From contig NZ_FQZO01000002.1 in the NCBI RefSeq assembly GCF_900142075.1, positions 124,001 to 188,000 of the forward strand: a stretch of 64,000 nt of DNA, given 5' to 3'. The notes under the pieces were generated by a model. It saw only the letters and a list, made by a program, of their open reading frames with translations, did no database searches and had not been told where the DNA came from. The position numbers and the translations under genes are program-made. Within the stretch, counting starts at the first letter, position 1; the number at the start of each line of letters is the position of its first letter. The DNA is from Clostridium amylolyticum (GTDB lineage: Bacteria > Bacillota > Clostridia > Clostridiales > Clostridiaceae). Below are positions 41,745-50,438 of this stretch, piece after piece.

Positions 41745-43394
41745 CTAATCTAATCTCTTCTGAGAGTTTATTATTATTTCTTCAGGATATCCCAAGTATT
41801 TTAGAAGCTTAATAGCGTTTCTAGTAGGGGACACTCCTCTTTTAATCTTATAATCAAAGCTTATACCTTCATTATCATCTACATTTTCGCTAAAGTAGAA
41901 GGGTTCAAAATAGTGGGATGTAAGTTCTGTAAGCTCTAAGTCGTGGGTGGCAACTACGCAAATAGCGTTATGCTCCATAATATAATTCAATATTTCTGTG
42001 GAGGAAGCTATTCTTTCTATAGGGTTAGTGCCACGGAATATCTCATCTATAATGCAAAGGCAGCATAATTTTCCTTCCACTTTTTTTATAATTCTTAATA
42101 CTGCTTCTGCTTCTCCTAGGTAGTAGCTCTTTCCTTGAGCTAAATCATCCTTAGGACTTATGGAAGTCACTATGTTAAATATACTTCCCTCATAAGCTTC
42201 AGCGGTAACAAAAGCTAGGGTTTGTGCTGTAACTGCACTAATACCTATGGTTCTTAAGAAGGTAGACTTTCCAGACATATTAGACCCTGTAAGTATTATT
42301 CCCTTATCCCCTATTTCTATAGTATTAGGAACCCCATCTATAATAATTGGGTTTATGGCATTTTTTATAATAAGTTTCTTTTCTTCCTTTAAAAATACTG
42401 GTTCAGCACAGGTACTAAGAGTGTTTTTATACATGGCTACGGCAGTTAAAGCGTCTAATTCACCTATGGTGTTGTATATAGTTATAAGATCTTCTTTAGA
42501 CTTTTCAATCTTATTCATTATTTTGTAATAAGCTCTTACTTGAACTAGGAAAATGGTATTAAAATAGTCCGCCAGAATGTCCAAACCTTCTACTCTTCCT
42601 ATGGAGGAAGAGTTTTTTAATATAACATCACAAGTTTTTTTGCTATGTAGTAAAGTTTCCCTATAATCTTTTAAAGCTTCATTATCAAACTTGCAAAAAC
42701 CTTCTACTGAAGATGCTATGGAAGATAAATAGCTAATGGAAAGTACTCTTTCATTAATACTTTTATTTATTTTATAATGTATATACATATTTATGGTAAA
42801 CACCCCTATAGCTGGCAGCACTGCATTCATTCCTATAAAAGGTATGGCAGCTAAAAATAAAGGCCCTAGAAGTGCTAATATATCAAATATTAATTTGTTT
42901 ACATATTTATGTTTGCCAGTATATATGAACTCTACTATGTCACCTTTGGTTTGTCTTCCAAGAAGAGCTAGTATTTTTCTTGCTTTATTCCTGTCCTCAG
43001 CATTTTCTTGAAAAAACTTTATTACATTACTTCTTTTTTTGATGGCTTCTGCGTTTATAAGTGGCTTTCTAAGTAATTCGTACAGCTTTTGTTCCCCTGG
43101 AGTGGTTAGTGTAAAATCCATCTCTCTATACACTTTATCCATTTCTAAGTCCTGCCAGGTCTGATCATCTATAATTATATCAATATCCTTTTTTTCCATA
43201 TTTTCATAATTAAACAATCTAGTTATAACCTTAAAATCTCTCTTTCTATTTTTCATTTCTTCCATAGAAAGATTTAAATTGTCTAAATTAGATTTTCTGT
43301 TTTGATGCTTAATAAGCAATATTATTATGAGCACCACCAGGCAAAAAGCCGCAGTATAGTGCCACCCTTCACTAAATAAATATCCACCTGTCAT
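41745..43394 (-). CDS. Membrane-anchored MutS-like ATPase
   Basis: About 549 residues. The C-terminal third (about 355-549) is the MutS domain V ATPase: Walker A GSNMSGKSTFLRTIG, LAQGKSYYLGEAEAVLRII, Walker B CLCIIDEIFRGTNPIER, and THDLELTEL. A core helical domain precedes it. The mismatch-recognition domain I is absent. The N-terminus has a membrane helix (about 10-30) and a hydrophobic pair lies near 165-205 (LLGPLFLAAIPFIGMNAVLPAIG). Such proteins are not part of classical mismatch repair; their role is unknown. The ATG at 43392-43394 has GGGGG 6 bases upstream, making an 18-residue N-terminal extension unlikely. Confidence 0.8.
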   Translation of the reverse strand: MTGGYLFSEGWHYTAAFCLVVLIIILLIKHQNRKSNLDNLNLSMEEMKNRKRDFKVITRLFNYENMEKKDIDIIIDDQTWQDLEMDKVYREMDFTLTTPGEQKLYELLRKPLINAEAIKKRSNVIKFFQENAEDRNKARKILALLGRQTKGDIVEFIYTGKHKYVNKLIFDILALLGPLFLAAIPFIGMNAVLPAIGVFTINMYIHYKINKSINERVLSISYLSSIASSVEGFCKFDNEALKDYRETLLHSKKTCDVILKNSSSIGRVEGLDILADYFNTIFLVQVRAYYKIMNKIEKSKEDLITIYNTIGELDALTAVAMYKNTLSTCAEPVFLKEEKKLIIKNAINPIIIDGVPNTIEIGDKGIILTGSNMSGKSTFLRTIGISAVTAQTLAFVTAEAYEGSIFNIVTSISPKDDLAQGKSYYLGEAEAVLRIIKKVEGKLCCLCIIDEIFRGTNPIERIASSTEILNYIMEHNAICVVATHDLELTELTSHYFEPFYFSENVDDNEGISFDYKIKRGVSPTRNAIKLLKYLGYPEEIIINSQKRLD

Positions 43395-43584
43395 TTTAAT
43401 CCCCCTTATGTATGTAAATTTAATAGTAATAATAAAGATATACTCCATTATAATTGTATATAAAATAATCTTAATACATCATTTTACCTACCATTTAATT
43501 ATATACATAAGTATTACTCCTAACAATGGATTTCATGTGCCTCTCTACCCCTTAACTCTTAAATCTATCTTAAAAACTTAAAAA

Positions 43585-43779
43585 AGTAAGAAGTAAGAGG
43601 TAAGAGTGAAGAGTTAAGGATAAAACTCATAGAGTTTTTATAATTAATTTGTGGATAAGTAAGAGGTAATAGCTAAGAAGTAATAGTTGTGGTGAAAATT
43701 CACCTTTGCTGAATTTTTTCAAAAACTCTTACTTCTTACTTCTTACCTCTTAGTTCTTACCTATTATCTATTATCCATT
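43585..43779. repeat. Heptamer-ended inverted-repeat element A2
   Basis: The left end is a run of GTAAGAA/GTAAGAG words (43586-43610), then GAGTTAAGGATAAAACTC and GAGTTTTT as in A1. The core contains AATTCACC. The right end (43727-43779) is the inverted word series (CTTACTT, CTTACCT, TTATCTA). The right end overlaps the stop codon of the SDR gene (43771-43773). The surrounding 376-bp gap has no gene. Confidence 0.8.
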
Positions 43780-44646
43780 AACTATTTCTCCACCATTTAC
43801 ATGAATTACTTGCCCTGTTATATAAGAAGCCGCTTCAGAAGCTAAGAATACATAAGCTTGAGCCACTTCCACCGGTTGTCCTGCCCTTCCCATAGGAACA
43901 TCTGCACCAAATTTAGCTACTTTATCGGCATCAAAGGAAGCTGGTATTAGAGGAGTCCAAATTGGTCCTGGAGCTACTGCGTTAACCCTGATTTTTTGAT
44001 TTACCAGTTGACCGGAAAGGGAACGGGTAAAGGCTAGCATAGCTCCTTTAGTAGCGGAATAATCTAATAAAGAAGGACTTCCTCTATAAGCTGTTACAGA
44101 AGTTGTATTTATTATGCTGCTTCCCTCCTTCAAATGTGGAACTACTGCTTTTGTAATATAAAAAGCGCCAAATATATTGGTTTTAAAGGTCCTCTCCAGT
44201 TGTTCCTTGGTAATATCTACTATACTCGCTTGTTCATGCTGTTCTGCTGCATTATTAACCAATACATCAATTTTACCGTAGTGCTTAACCACTTCATCTA
44301 CAGCATATTTGCAGAACTCTTCATATCCTATATCCCCAGAGATAAGTTTACATTTTTTGCCCACTGCTTCTATATGTTTTCTTGTTTCTTCTGCATCAGA
44401 AGTCTCATCTAGGTACAAAATAGCTATATCAGCTCCTTCATAAGCAAAAGCTACTGCTACAGCCCTTCCAATTCCACTATCTGCCCCGGTAATAAGCGCT
44501 ACCTTTCCTTGTAGCCTTCCTGAGACTTTGTTATAATTTGCATCTTCAAATACTGGATTTGGATTCATCTGATTTTCCATACCAGGCTGTTTTTGCTGCT
44601 TTTGCGGTGGTTGATTCTTAGGAAAACTTTCGGCTATGTTATTCAT
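43771..44646 (-). CDS. Short-chain dehydrogenase/reductase (YhdF/YghA-like)
   Basis: A 291-residue SDR with the extended N-terminus (about 40 residues, Gln/Pro-rich: NQPPQKQQKQPGMENQM) of the general-stress subgroup. NAD(P) binding is at TGADSGIGRA (about 55-64), NNAAE near 131, catalytic Ser in NTTSVTAYRG and the YSATK pair (Tyr, Lys). The C-terminal HVNGGEIVNG is also typical. The last codons lie inside repeat A2, whose bases provide the stop. Substrate unknown; relatives act on aldehydes or are stress-induced. Confidence 0.88.
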   Translation of the reverse strand: MNNIAESFPKNQPPQKQQKQPGMENQMNPNPVFEDANYNKVSGRLQGKVALITGADSGIGRAVAVAFAYEGADIAILYLDETSDAEETRKHIEAVGKKCKLISGDIGYEEFCKYAVDEVVKHYGKIDVLVNNAAEQHEQASIVDITKEQLERTFKTNIFGAFYITKAVVPHLKEGSSIINTTSVTAYRGSPSLLDYSATKGAMLAFTRSLSGQLVNQKIRVNAVAPGPIWTPLIPASFDADKVAKFGADVPMGRAGQPVEVAQAYVFLASEAASYITGQVIHVNGGEIVNG

Positions 44647-44843
44647 TTATATTCTCCTTTCAAAGATATTTATTTTATCCATATATTATTTAATTTTTCT
44701 CATAGTAATATACCCTTAGTTTGCTTACATATATTTTATATATGTGTAATTAACATTCCATGTATAGAGTGTTTCCTTTTTGTATTTATTTTCTATACTT
44801 TTTATAAATACTTAATAAATTATTATTATTATGGGAGGAAGCT

Positions 44844-45695
44844 ATGAGATATCTATCCAAAAAGCCCTATATACTTAAAGAAAAGATATGCTTTATAGGT
44901 TTACTTTTGATAATTTGCGCCTTTAGGCTTATTAAAATACAATATTTTCATCCAAAGGATACTATTCCTGTGCCTCCCATAGCACAAGAAGAATTTGGAA
45001 ATTTTATTACAGAAGAAATTCCTCCTGAACCTATACCTAAAAAAACAGAAAAAAGTGTTTTTGCTGTAAAGGAAATTCTTAATGACAATTTAGAATATAA
45101 AGCTTTCTTAACCTTTGACGATGGCCCCAGCTCTAATACAGAAAAAATTTTAGAAATTTTAAATAAATACGATATAAAAGCTACCTTTTTCTTAGTAGGA
45201 ACTATGGTAGAATCCCAAAGGGATTTGGTAAAAAAAATTCATGAATCTGGACATTCCATAGGAAATCACAGTTATAGCCATAATGTGCGATATAAAAATT
45301 TTTCTCCAAAATACTTCGTTAATGATATTAAAAGAAATGATGCATTACTCAAAGAAGTATTAGGTAAAGACTTTAAAACTAATTTAGTGCGCTTTCCTGG
45401 GGGATCTTTTAACCTTAATAGCTACAAAGCTAGTTTGAAGTCTTCAGGCTTCGAAGATATTAACTGGAACTTATCCAATGGGGACACTTCTGCCATAAAG
45501 GTGCCAAAGTCTGCCTTACTAAATAATATATATAAGGAAACAGAAGATTTAAACAGCACAAAAAATGGCCACAATCTGGTAATACTCATGCATGACCTAA
45601 GCCCTAAAGACACTACCGTAGAAGCTCTTCCAGAAGTAATAGAATTTCTACAGAAGAAAGGTTATAAGTTTTGTGCCATTAGTGAAAGAAATTAA
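44844..45695 (+). CDS. Membrane-anchored polysaccharide deacetylase
   Basis: A 283-residue protein. One N-terminal membrane helix (about 15-32), a proline-rich linker (about 45-75), then the NodB homology domain (about 88-280). Metal and catalytic motifs: TFDDGPSSNT (motif 1, Asp pair), HSIGNHSYSH (motif 2, H-x3-H), RFPGGSFN (motif 3), and LIMHDL-like VILMHDL near the end. It would remove acetyl groups from peptidoglycan GlcNAc or MurNAc, or another N-acetyl glycan, outside the membrane. The ATG follows GGGAGGAAG. It is divergent from the SDR gene. Confidence 0.88.
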   Translation: MRYLSKKPYILKEKICFIGLLLIICAFRLIKIQYFHPKDTIPVPPIAQEEFGNFITEEIPPEPIPKKTEKSVFAVKEILNDNLEYKAFLTFDDGPSSNTEKILEILNKYDIKATFFLVGTMVESQRDLVKKIHESGHSIGNHSYSHNVRYKNFSPKYFVNDIKRNDALLKEVLGKDFKTNLVRFPGGSFNLNSYKASLKSSGFEDINWNLSNGDTSAIKVPKSALLNNIYKETEDLNSTKNGHNLVILMHDLSPKDTTVEALPEVIEFLQKKGYKFCAISERN

Positions 45696-45722
45696 ATTTT
45701 AAAATTTGTTAAAAATTTAAAG

Positions 45723-45751
45723 TTGAAATCATAAAATTTAAATGTTATAAT
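45723..45751 (+). promoter_or_regulatory. Sigma-A promoter of ptsG
   Basis: TTGAAA (45723-45728), 17 bases, then a perfect TATAAT (45746-45751). It lies just upstream of the antiterminator, so transcription would start near 45758. Confidence 0.7.
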
Positions 45752-45787
45752 TCTTTTATAAATTTAATAAAACTGTATTTATTACTG

Positions 45788-45820
45788 TTACGTGTTACTG
45801 ATTTTAGCAGGCATGAGTAA
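45788..45820 (+). promoter_or_regulatory. GlcT/LicT-type ribonucleic antiterminator (RAT) of ptsG
   Basis: GTTACTG ... AGCAGGCA (about 45793-45813) matches the RAT consensus for BglG-family antiterminators. The outer stem is TTAC (45788-45791) with GTAA (45817-45820); the inner is CTG with CAG. Its 3' half overlaps the first arm of the following terminator, so the two structures exclude each other. No antiterminator protein gene is in the window. Confidence 0.75.
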
Positions 45821-45889
45821 GGTAATAGATTAGAACAGGATTTTTATATCCTTTTCTTTTCTATGCTTTCTCATGCCTTTTATTTTTTG
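45810..45889 (+). terminator. Regulated terminator in the ptsG leader
   Basis: GGCATGAG (45810-45817) pairs with CTCATGCC (45870-45877) around a long loop with an inner AGGA...TCCT pair. TTTTATTTTTTG follows. It is expected to stop transcription unless the antiterminator binds the RAT. Confidence 0.72.
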
Positions 45890-45981
45890 TTTTAAAGGGA
45901 ACTATAAAGTATATAGCTCTTTTTTCAAAAAATAATGAATACAATTTTAATTGATATTTATAAATATAAGGAGGTAATCTT

Positions 45982-48015
45982 ATGTCATCATCAAAAAAAG
46001 GCTTTGGTGTATTACAAAAAGTAGGCAGATCCCTAATGCTGCCTGTGGCTCTGTTACCTGCAGCTGGTATACTACTGGCTTTTGGTAATATGTTTCAAAA
46101 TGAGGCATTTCTTCATAATGTGCCTGCATTAAATGTATTTTGGTTTCAACAAATTGCAAAGGTTATGGAGCAATCTGGAGGAATCATATTTGACAACTTG
46201 GCATTATTATTTGCTGTAGGGGTAGCTGTAGGCTTTGCAGATGGAGAAGGTACAGCAGGGCTTGCTGCTATAGTTGGTTTCCTAATAATGAATAAGACCA
46301 TGGGGCTAGTTGCAGGAGTTACTCCAGAAATTATAAAGGGTAATCCTGCCTATGCTAGCGTACTTGGTATCCCCACCCTTCAAACCGGTGTTTTTGGAGG
46401 TATTATAATAGGTGTTATAGCTGCAGTGTTATATAAAAAATATTATAATATAGAACTTCCTTCTTATTTGGGCTTCTTTGCTGGAAAAAGGTTTGTACCT
46501 ATAGTAACAGCAGTTGCTGCTTTATTAGTGGGCTTGGCTATGGTAATAGTTTGGCCTCCCATTCAAAATGGATTATTTATATTCTCTAGAAGCATGATTG
46601 ATACCAATAAAACTTTGGCAGCTTTTGTGTTTGGTGTAATTGAAAGAGCTTTAATACCTTTTGGACTACATCATATTTTCTATAACCCCTTCTGGTATCA
46701 GTTTGGGGAATACACCAATAAAGCTGGAGAGCTTATATTAGGGGATCAAAAGATTTTCTTTGCTCAGCTTAAAGATGGCGTTCCTTTTACAGCTGGAACC
46801 TTTATGACTGGTAAGTTCCCCTTTATGATGTTTGGGCTTCCTGCTGCTGCACTAGCTATGTATCACGAAGCTAAACCTGAAAAGAAAAAACTGGTAGGAG
46901 GATTGTTAGCTTCAGCTGCCTTAACTTCTTTCCTTACAGGGATTACTGAACCTATAGAATTTTCATTTTTATTTGTAGCTCCAGTATTGTTTGCAATACA
47001 TACAGTATTTGCTGGGTTATCCTTCATGATTATGCAAATACTTAACGTTAAGATAGGTATGACCTTCTCTGGAGGTGTCATCGACTATATACTCTTTGGT
47101 ATAGTTCCTAACAGAACCCACTGGTGGATAGTTATCCCTGTAGGATTAGTATTTGCAGTGATATACTACTTTGGCTTTAGATTTGCTATTAGAAAACTAA
47201 ATTTAAAAACCCCTGGTAGAGAGGATTCCAACGAAGTATCTTCTGAAGGAAATATATCCAAAGGTACAGACTTAGCAATACAAGTATTAGGCGCCTTAGG
47301 TGGAAAAGAAAATATAAAGGATTTGGATGCTTGTATCACAAGACTTAGGGTAACCGTAAGAGATGCTAAAAATGTTAACAAGAATGAATTAAAGAAATTG
47401 GGAGCTTCTGGGGTATTAGAAGTAGGAAATAACATTCAAGCTATCTTTGGACCTAAATCCGATAACTTAAAAACCCAAATTAAAGACGTTATAGCAGGAA
47501 ACATACCTCAAGTCACCGTAGATAGCCTTACAGATGTAAAAACTACCGCAGCAAGCAGTGCTTCAGAAGTAATAGCTCTTCCTATAAGCGGTAAGCTATT
47601 AGAGCTTTCAGAGGTTAAAGATGAAGTGTTTTCACAAAAGATGATGGGTGAAGGATTTGCTATAGAACCAAAAGAAGGTGTTGTGCTTTCTCCAGTAAAC
47701 GGAAAGATCAGCATTCTATTCCCCACTAAGCATGCTATAGGCATAACCTCTGATTCTGGTTTAGATATTCTAATCCACATTGGCATGGACACAGTAAATC
47801 TCAAAGGTGAAGGCTTTGAAGCCCTAGTATCCCAAGAAGACTCAGTGGTAGTAGGTCAGCCCCTTATGAAGTTTGACCTAAATCTGCTAAAATCAAAGGT
47901 GCCATCTATGATCACCCCTGTTGTGTTTACAAACCTCACACCAGAGCAAACCGTGGACGTAAAATTCGGACACACTGGTAAAGCCGGAGAAAGAGGACTA
48001 GTGAAGATTAATTAA
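45982..48015 (+). CDS. ptsG: PTS glucose transporter EIICBA
   Basis: A 677-residue fused permease. EIIC (about 1-400) starts with LQKVGRSLMLPVALLPAAGILLAFG and includes ERALIPFGLHHIFYNPFWYQFGEY and GITEPIEFSFLFVAPV. EIIB (about 425-505) has phosphocysteine in ACITRLRVTVRD. EIIA (about 535-677) has LDILIHIGMDTVNL, with the two conserved His. It imports and phosphorylates glucose, or possibly N-acetylglucosamine, with which the family overlaps. The leader carries a RAT and terminator typical of GlcT control, favouring glucose. The ATG follows AAGGAGG. Its stop codon directly adjoins repeat B2, which contains its terminator. Confidence 0.9.
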   Translation: MSSSKKGFGVLQKVGRSLMLPVALLPAAGILLAFGNMFQNEAFLHNVPALNVFWFQQIAKVMEQSGGIIFDNLALLFAVGVAVGFADGEGTAGLAAIVGFLIMNKTMGLVAGVTPEIIKGNPAYASVLGIPTLQTGVFGGIIIGVIAAVLYKKYYNIELPSYLGFFAGKRFVPIVTAVAALLVGLAMVIVWPPIQNGLFIFSRSMIDTNKTLAAFVFGVIERALIPFGLHHIFYNPFWYQFGEYTNKAGELILGDQKIFFAQLKDGVPFTAGTFMTGKFPFMMFGLPAAALAMYHEAKPEKKKLVGGLLASAALTSFLTGITEPIEFSFLFVAPVLFAIHTVFAGLSFMIMQILNVKIGMTFSGGVIDYILFGIVPNRTHWWIVIPVGLVFAVIYYFGFRFAIRKLNLKTPGREDSNEVSSEGNISKGTDLAIQVLGALGGKENIKDLDACITRLRVTVRDAKNVNKNELKKLGASGVLEVGNNIQAIFGPKSDNLKTQIKDVIAGNIPQVTVDSLTDVKTTAASSASEVIALPISGKLLELSEVKDEVFSQKMMGEGFAIEPKEGVVLSPVNGKISILFPTKHAIGITSDSGLDILIHIGMDTVNLKGEGFEALVSQEDSVVVGQPLMKFDLNLLKSKVPSMITPVVFTNLTPEQTVDVKFGHTGKAGERGLVKIN

Positions 48016-48201
48016 TAATTTAAAATTGAGAATTGAGAATGAAGGAGGAAACTCCTGACGGAGTTTCTATAAATTTAATTTCAAAAAATGCCCAAAGGCC
48101 TCCAGCCTTTGGGCATTTTCTTATTATATTTGTAAGTTTTTCTGATGCTTTTTCAGAAAAACTATCTATCATTCTAAATTCTAAATTGTCAATTCTAAAT
48201 T
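48016..48201. repeat. Heptamer-ended inverted-repeat element B2
   Basis: It fills the whole space between the convergent stop codons of ptsG and map. The left end has TTGAGAA words leading to AATGAAGGAGG and hairpin AAACTCC-TGAC-GGAGTTT. The core is a terminator (48085-48119). A TTTTTCTGAT...TCAGAAAAA hairpin and TCTAAAT words form the right end, which runs into the map stop codon at 48195-48197. Confidence 0.88.
48085..48119. terminator. Bidirectional terminator inside B2
   Basis: Perfect 15-bp arms, 48085-48099 and 48105-48119 (AAAATGCCCAAAGGC), 5-base loop. Serves ptsG and map. Confidence 0.9.
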
Positions 48202-48941
48202 GCAGTTAAAATTATTGGTTCGTTGTTGTGAACTACCACTGTATGCTCAAATTGAGATACCCAGCTGCCGTCAGGAGTTACTAATGTCCAGCCATCTTCC
48301 AGCTCTTCTATATGCTCTGCTTTTGTAGATATAAAGGTCTCTATGGCCAAAACCATTCCATTTACCATAAGCTCATCATTTTCTTTGTTATAATAATTAA
48401 AAATATATTGAGGTTCATCATGAAGCTTTTTTCCTATTCCATGGCCAGTAAGGTCTCGTATTACTGTAAAACCATTGTTTCTAGCCTCATTAAATATAGC
48501 TCTTCCTATCTGATTTACTTTACTTCCTGCCTTGGCCTTGGCTATGCCTTTGTAAAGTGCATCTTCAGAACACTTTAACAACTTCTTAACCACAGCAGGT
48601 GACTCTCCAGCTATAATAGTCGCTCCAGTATCGGAATAAAATCCATCCAACACTGCAGACACGTCTACGTTAACTAAGTCACCCTCTCTTATTACTCTTC
48701 CACCAGGTATACCGTGAGCTACTTCATCGTTTATGCTTATGCAGGTGTATCCTGGATAATTGTACTCAGTTATAGGTGCAGATTTTGCTCCGTAGGAATC
48801 TAGCACTTCCTTTGCTATCATATCTAATTCCTTAGTAGTAACTCCAGGCTTTACTGCCTTTAGCATTTCTTCTCGAGCTATGGCAACTACTGTACCTATC
48901 TTTTTTAGTGCTTCAAACTCGCTTTCATTTTGTATTATCAT
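48195..48941 (-). CDS. map: Methionine aminopeptidase, type I
   Basis: A 248-residue single-domain enzyme that removes initiator methionine. Metal ligands are visible in GDLVNVDVSAVLDGFYSDTGATI (two Asp), GHGIGKKLHDEPQYIF (His) and the Glu residues of LAIETFIS and SQFEHTVVV. Substrate-pocket His lies in EVAHGIPGGR. There is no N-terminal zinc-binding extension. The ATG lies 5-6 bases after GAAGGG. The last codon and stop (TAG) lie within the end of repeat B2. An isolated second map copy is common in clostridia in addition to one in the ribosomal cluster; that cannot be tested here. Confidence 0.93.
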   Translation of the reverse strand: MIIQNESEFEALKKIGTVVAIAREEMLKAVKPGVTTKELDMIAKEVLDSYGAKSAPITEYNYPGYTCISINDEVAHGIPGGRVIREGDLVNVDVSAVLDGFYSDTGATIIAGESPAVVKKLLKCSEDALYKGIAKAKAGSKVNQIGRAIFNEARNNGFTVIRDLTGHGIGKKLHDEPQYIFNYYNKENDELMVNGMVLAIETFISTKAEHIEELEDGWTLVTPDGSWVSQFEHTVVVHNNEPIILTAI

Positions 48942-49149
48942 ACTATCCCTTCTTTACAATATTTAATCTTTATAATTAATAGCAATATTTAATCAACTAT
49001 CATTATTCATATGTCCATATTTAATATATCACTTTATAGTATATCTCTCAACCTTACAAGATTAATTATAGTAATGTATATTTTTAAGATTTTTATCCAT
49101 TACTAATACTATAAATAATTTTAAACCTAATATCTAAGGAGGCTTTTAT

Positions 49150-49584
49150 ATGAAAAAAATACTATCAGCAGCGTTGGCAATTTTCTTAACCTTTAGCTTA
49201 AGTGCTTGTACAAAAACTGCTAAAAAAAGTGATGAGAACAAAGGCACCACCACTGGAAAATATAAGGATGGAACTTATACTGGAAAAGGTGACCCTTGGC
49301 AATATGGTTCAGAAGAAGCAATAGTAGAAATCAAGGATAGTAAAATTACCTCTATAATCCTTAAAAGATTAGATAAAGAAGGTAAGGAAGTTAATTATGA
49401 AGACTGGCGAGGACAAGAAGTGGGCGGAAAAGTTTATCCTAACCTTAAGCAATATAGAATGGATATGTCCAAAAAAATGCTAGAAAAGCAAAGTGCAGAT
49501 GTAGATACCATAACAGGAGCCACAGTGAGCACAAAAAACTGGAAAGTAGCTGTACAGAGGGCTTTAGATCAAGCTAAAAAATAA
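49150..49584 (+). CDS. FMN-binding lipoprotein
   Basis: A 144-residue protein with a lipoprotein signal peptide ending in LSAC (Cys20), a short charged linker and one FMN-binding domain (about 40-140). It ends with DTITGATVST, the motif in which a Thr receives covalent FMN in RnfG/NqrC-type domains. The start of the domain is DGTYTGKGDPWQYGSEEAIVEI. It would sit outside the membrane and carry electrons. No flavin transferase (ApbE) or partner membrane reductase is adjacent. The ATG follows AAGGAGG. A strong terminator follows. Confidence 0.85.
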   Translation: MKKILSAALAIFLTFSLSACTKTAKKSDENKGTTTGKYKDGTYTGKGDPWQYGSEEAIVEIKDSKITSIILKRLDKEGKEVNYEDWRGQEVGGKVYPNLKQYRMDMSKKMLEKQSADVDTITGATVSTKNWKVAVQRALDQAKK

Positions 49585-49605
49585 GATTGAAAGGGTGTAA
49601 AATAC

Positions 49606-49631
49606 TAGGCTGGGCAACTTTGCCCAGCCTA
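49606..49631. terminator. Bidirectional terminator after the FMN lipoprotein gene
   Basis: TAGGCTGGGCA (49606-49616) pairs perfectly with TGCCCAGCCTA (49621-49631), T-rich on the plus strand (TACTTTTT) and A/T-rich on the other. Confidence 0.88.
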
Positions 49632-49649
49632 ATACTTTTTCTCTGCCCC

Positions 49650-50339
49650 TCAATATTTACTCTTGTTTCTTTTTTCTTCGCTAACCATGGTTTCATCCCT
49701 TGATTTATGCACTTTGATCTCACATATTTCATCCAGCTTAATCAATATGTTTCTATATTTATCATCAGTGCTATCATTATCATATAGTTCTTTATATGTA
49801 ATATTGTCAATGTCACAATGAAGTATCTCTATAAAATTTTTCCCATATAATTTCTGAAGAAAATGTTTATATCCTTCTATTAAATTTTTTTCATATTCCT
49901 TAATGTCCCAAACCCTAGCCATGGTATAATCATTAATAGTCTCCATAAGACCATAAATCTGATAAATGTAACTTAATTCTTCTAGCTCATATTTATGGCT
50001 AAGGGCAGCTATTACTGAAGCATAGTTCCTATTTAGTGGAATTAAGCTTCTATAAAGGGTATAATTCTTTTCATACATTTTCAGCACCCTAATACTTTGA
50101 TATAGAGCTGTACATATGTCTAATCTTACTATGTTTGCATACTGGCAAAGCCTCTTATGGTGAAATTTTTCATCCTGCTTTATATTCTCATAAAGTATTC
50201 TTTTTTGCTCTTTTAAGGTTATGCGGGTATTTTTCATAGTAATAACATAAGTACAATAAGCTCCCAAAAGCGAGCCTATTATTATAGCACCTGCAGATAT
50301 AAAAGTATTTAATAATGGAATAGGTATATTTTTAAACAA
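49650..50339 (-). CDS. Membrane-anchored helical protein, family unknown
   Basis: A 229-residue protein. One N-terminal membrane helix (about 9-33, LLNTFISAGAIIIGSLLGAYCTYVI), then a charged, mostly helical cytoplasmic or surface domain rich in Tyr, Lys and Asn. No motif recognised. The start is probably the TTG at 50337-50339: AAAGGAG lies 10 bases upstream and no ATG occurs nearby. It lies downstream of tyrS on the same strand, 99 bp away, with no terminator in that gap that I can identify except a short AT palindrome near 50400, so read-through is possible. Confidence 0.55.
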   Translation of the reverse strand: MFKNIPIPLLNTFISAGAIIIGSLLGAYCTYVITMKNTRITLKEQKRILYENIKQDEKFHHKRLCQYANIVRLDICTALYQSIRVLKMYEKNYTLYRSLIPLNRNYASVIAALSHKYELEELSYIYQIYGLMETINDYTMARVWDIKEYEKNLIEGYKHFLQKLYGKNFIEILHCDIDNITYKELYDNDSTDDKYRNILIKLDEICEIKVHKSRDETMVSEEKRNKSKY

Positions 50340-50438
50340 ACTCCCACCACTCCTTTCAGATAATTATATAAATACTCAAAGTGGTGAGTTTATTTTTTGT
50401 ATAATTAAAATAATTATACAGCGACAATTTAGAATTAC

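Noticed and set aside
48039..48209. 56-codon open frame inside element B2 starting MKEETPDGV, with a similar start in B1 (MREKIPDGI)
   Set aside because: The likeness comes from the shared hairpin and not from a protein: B1 stops early, B3 and B4 stop after nine codons, there is no ribosome site, and the changes preserve base pairing.
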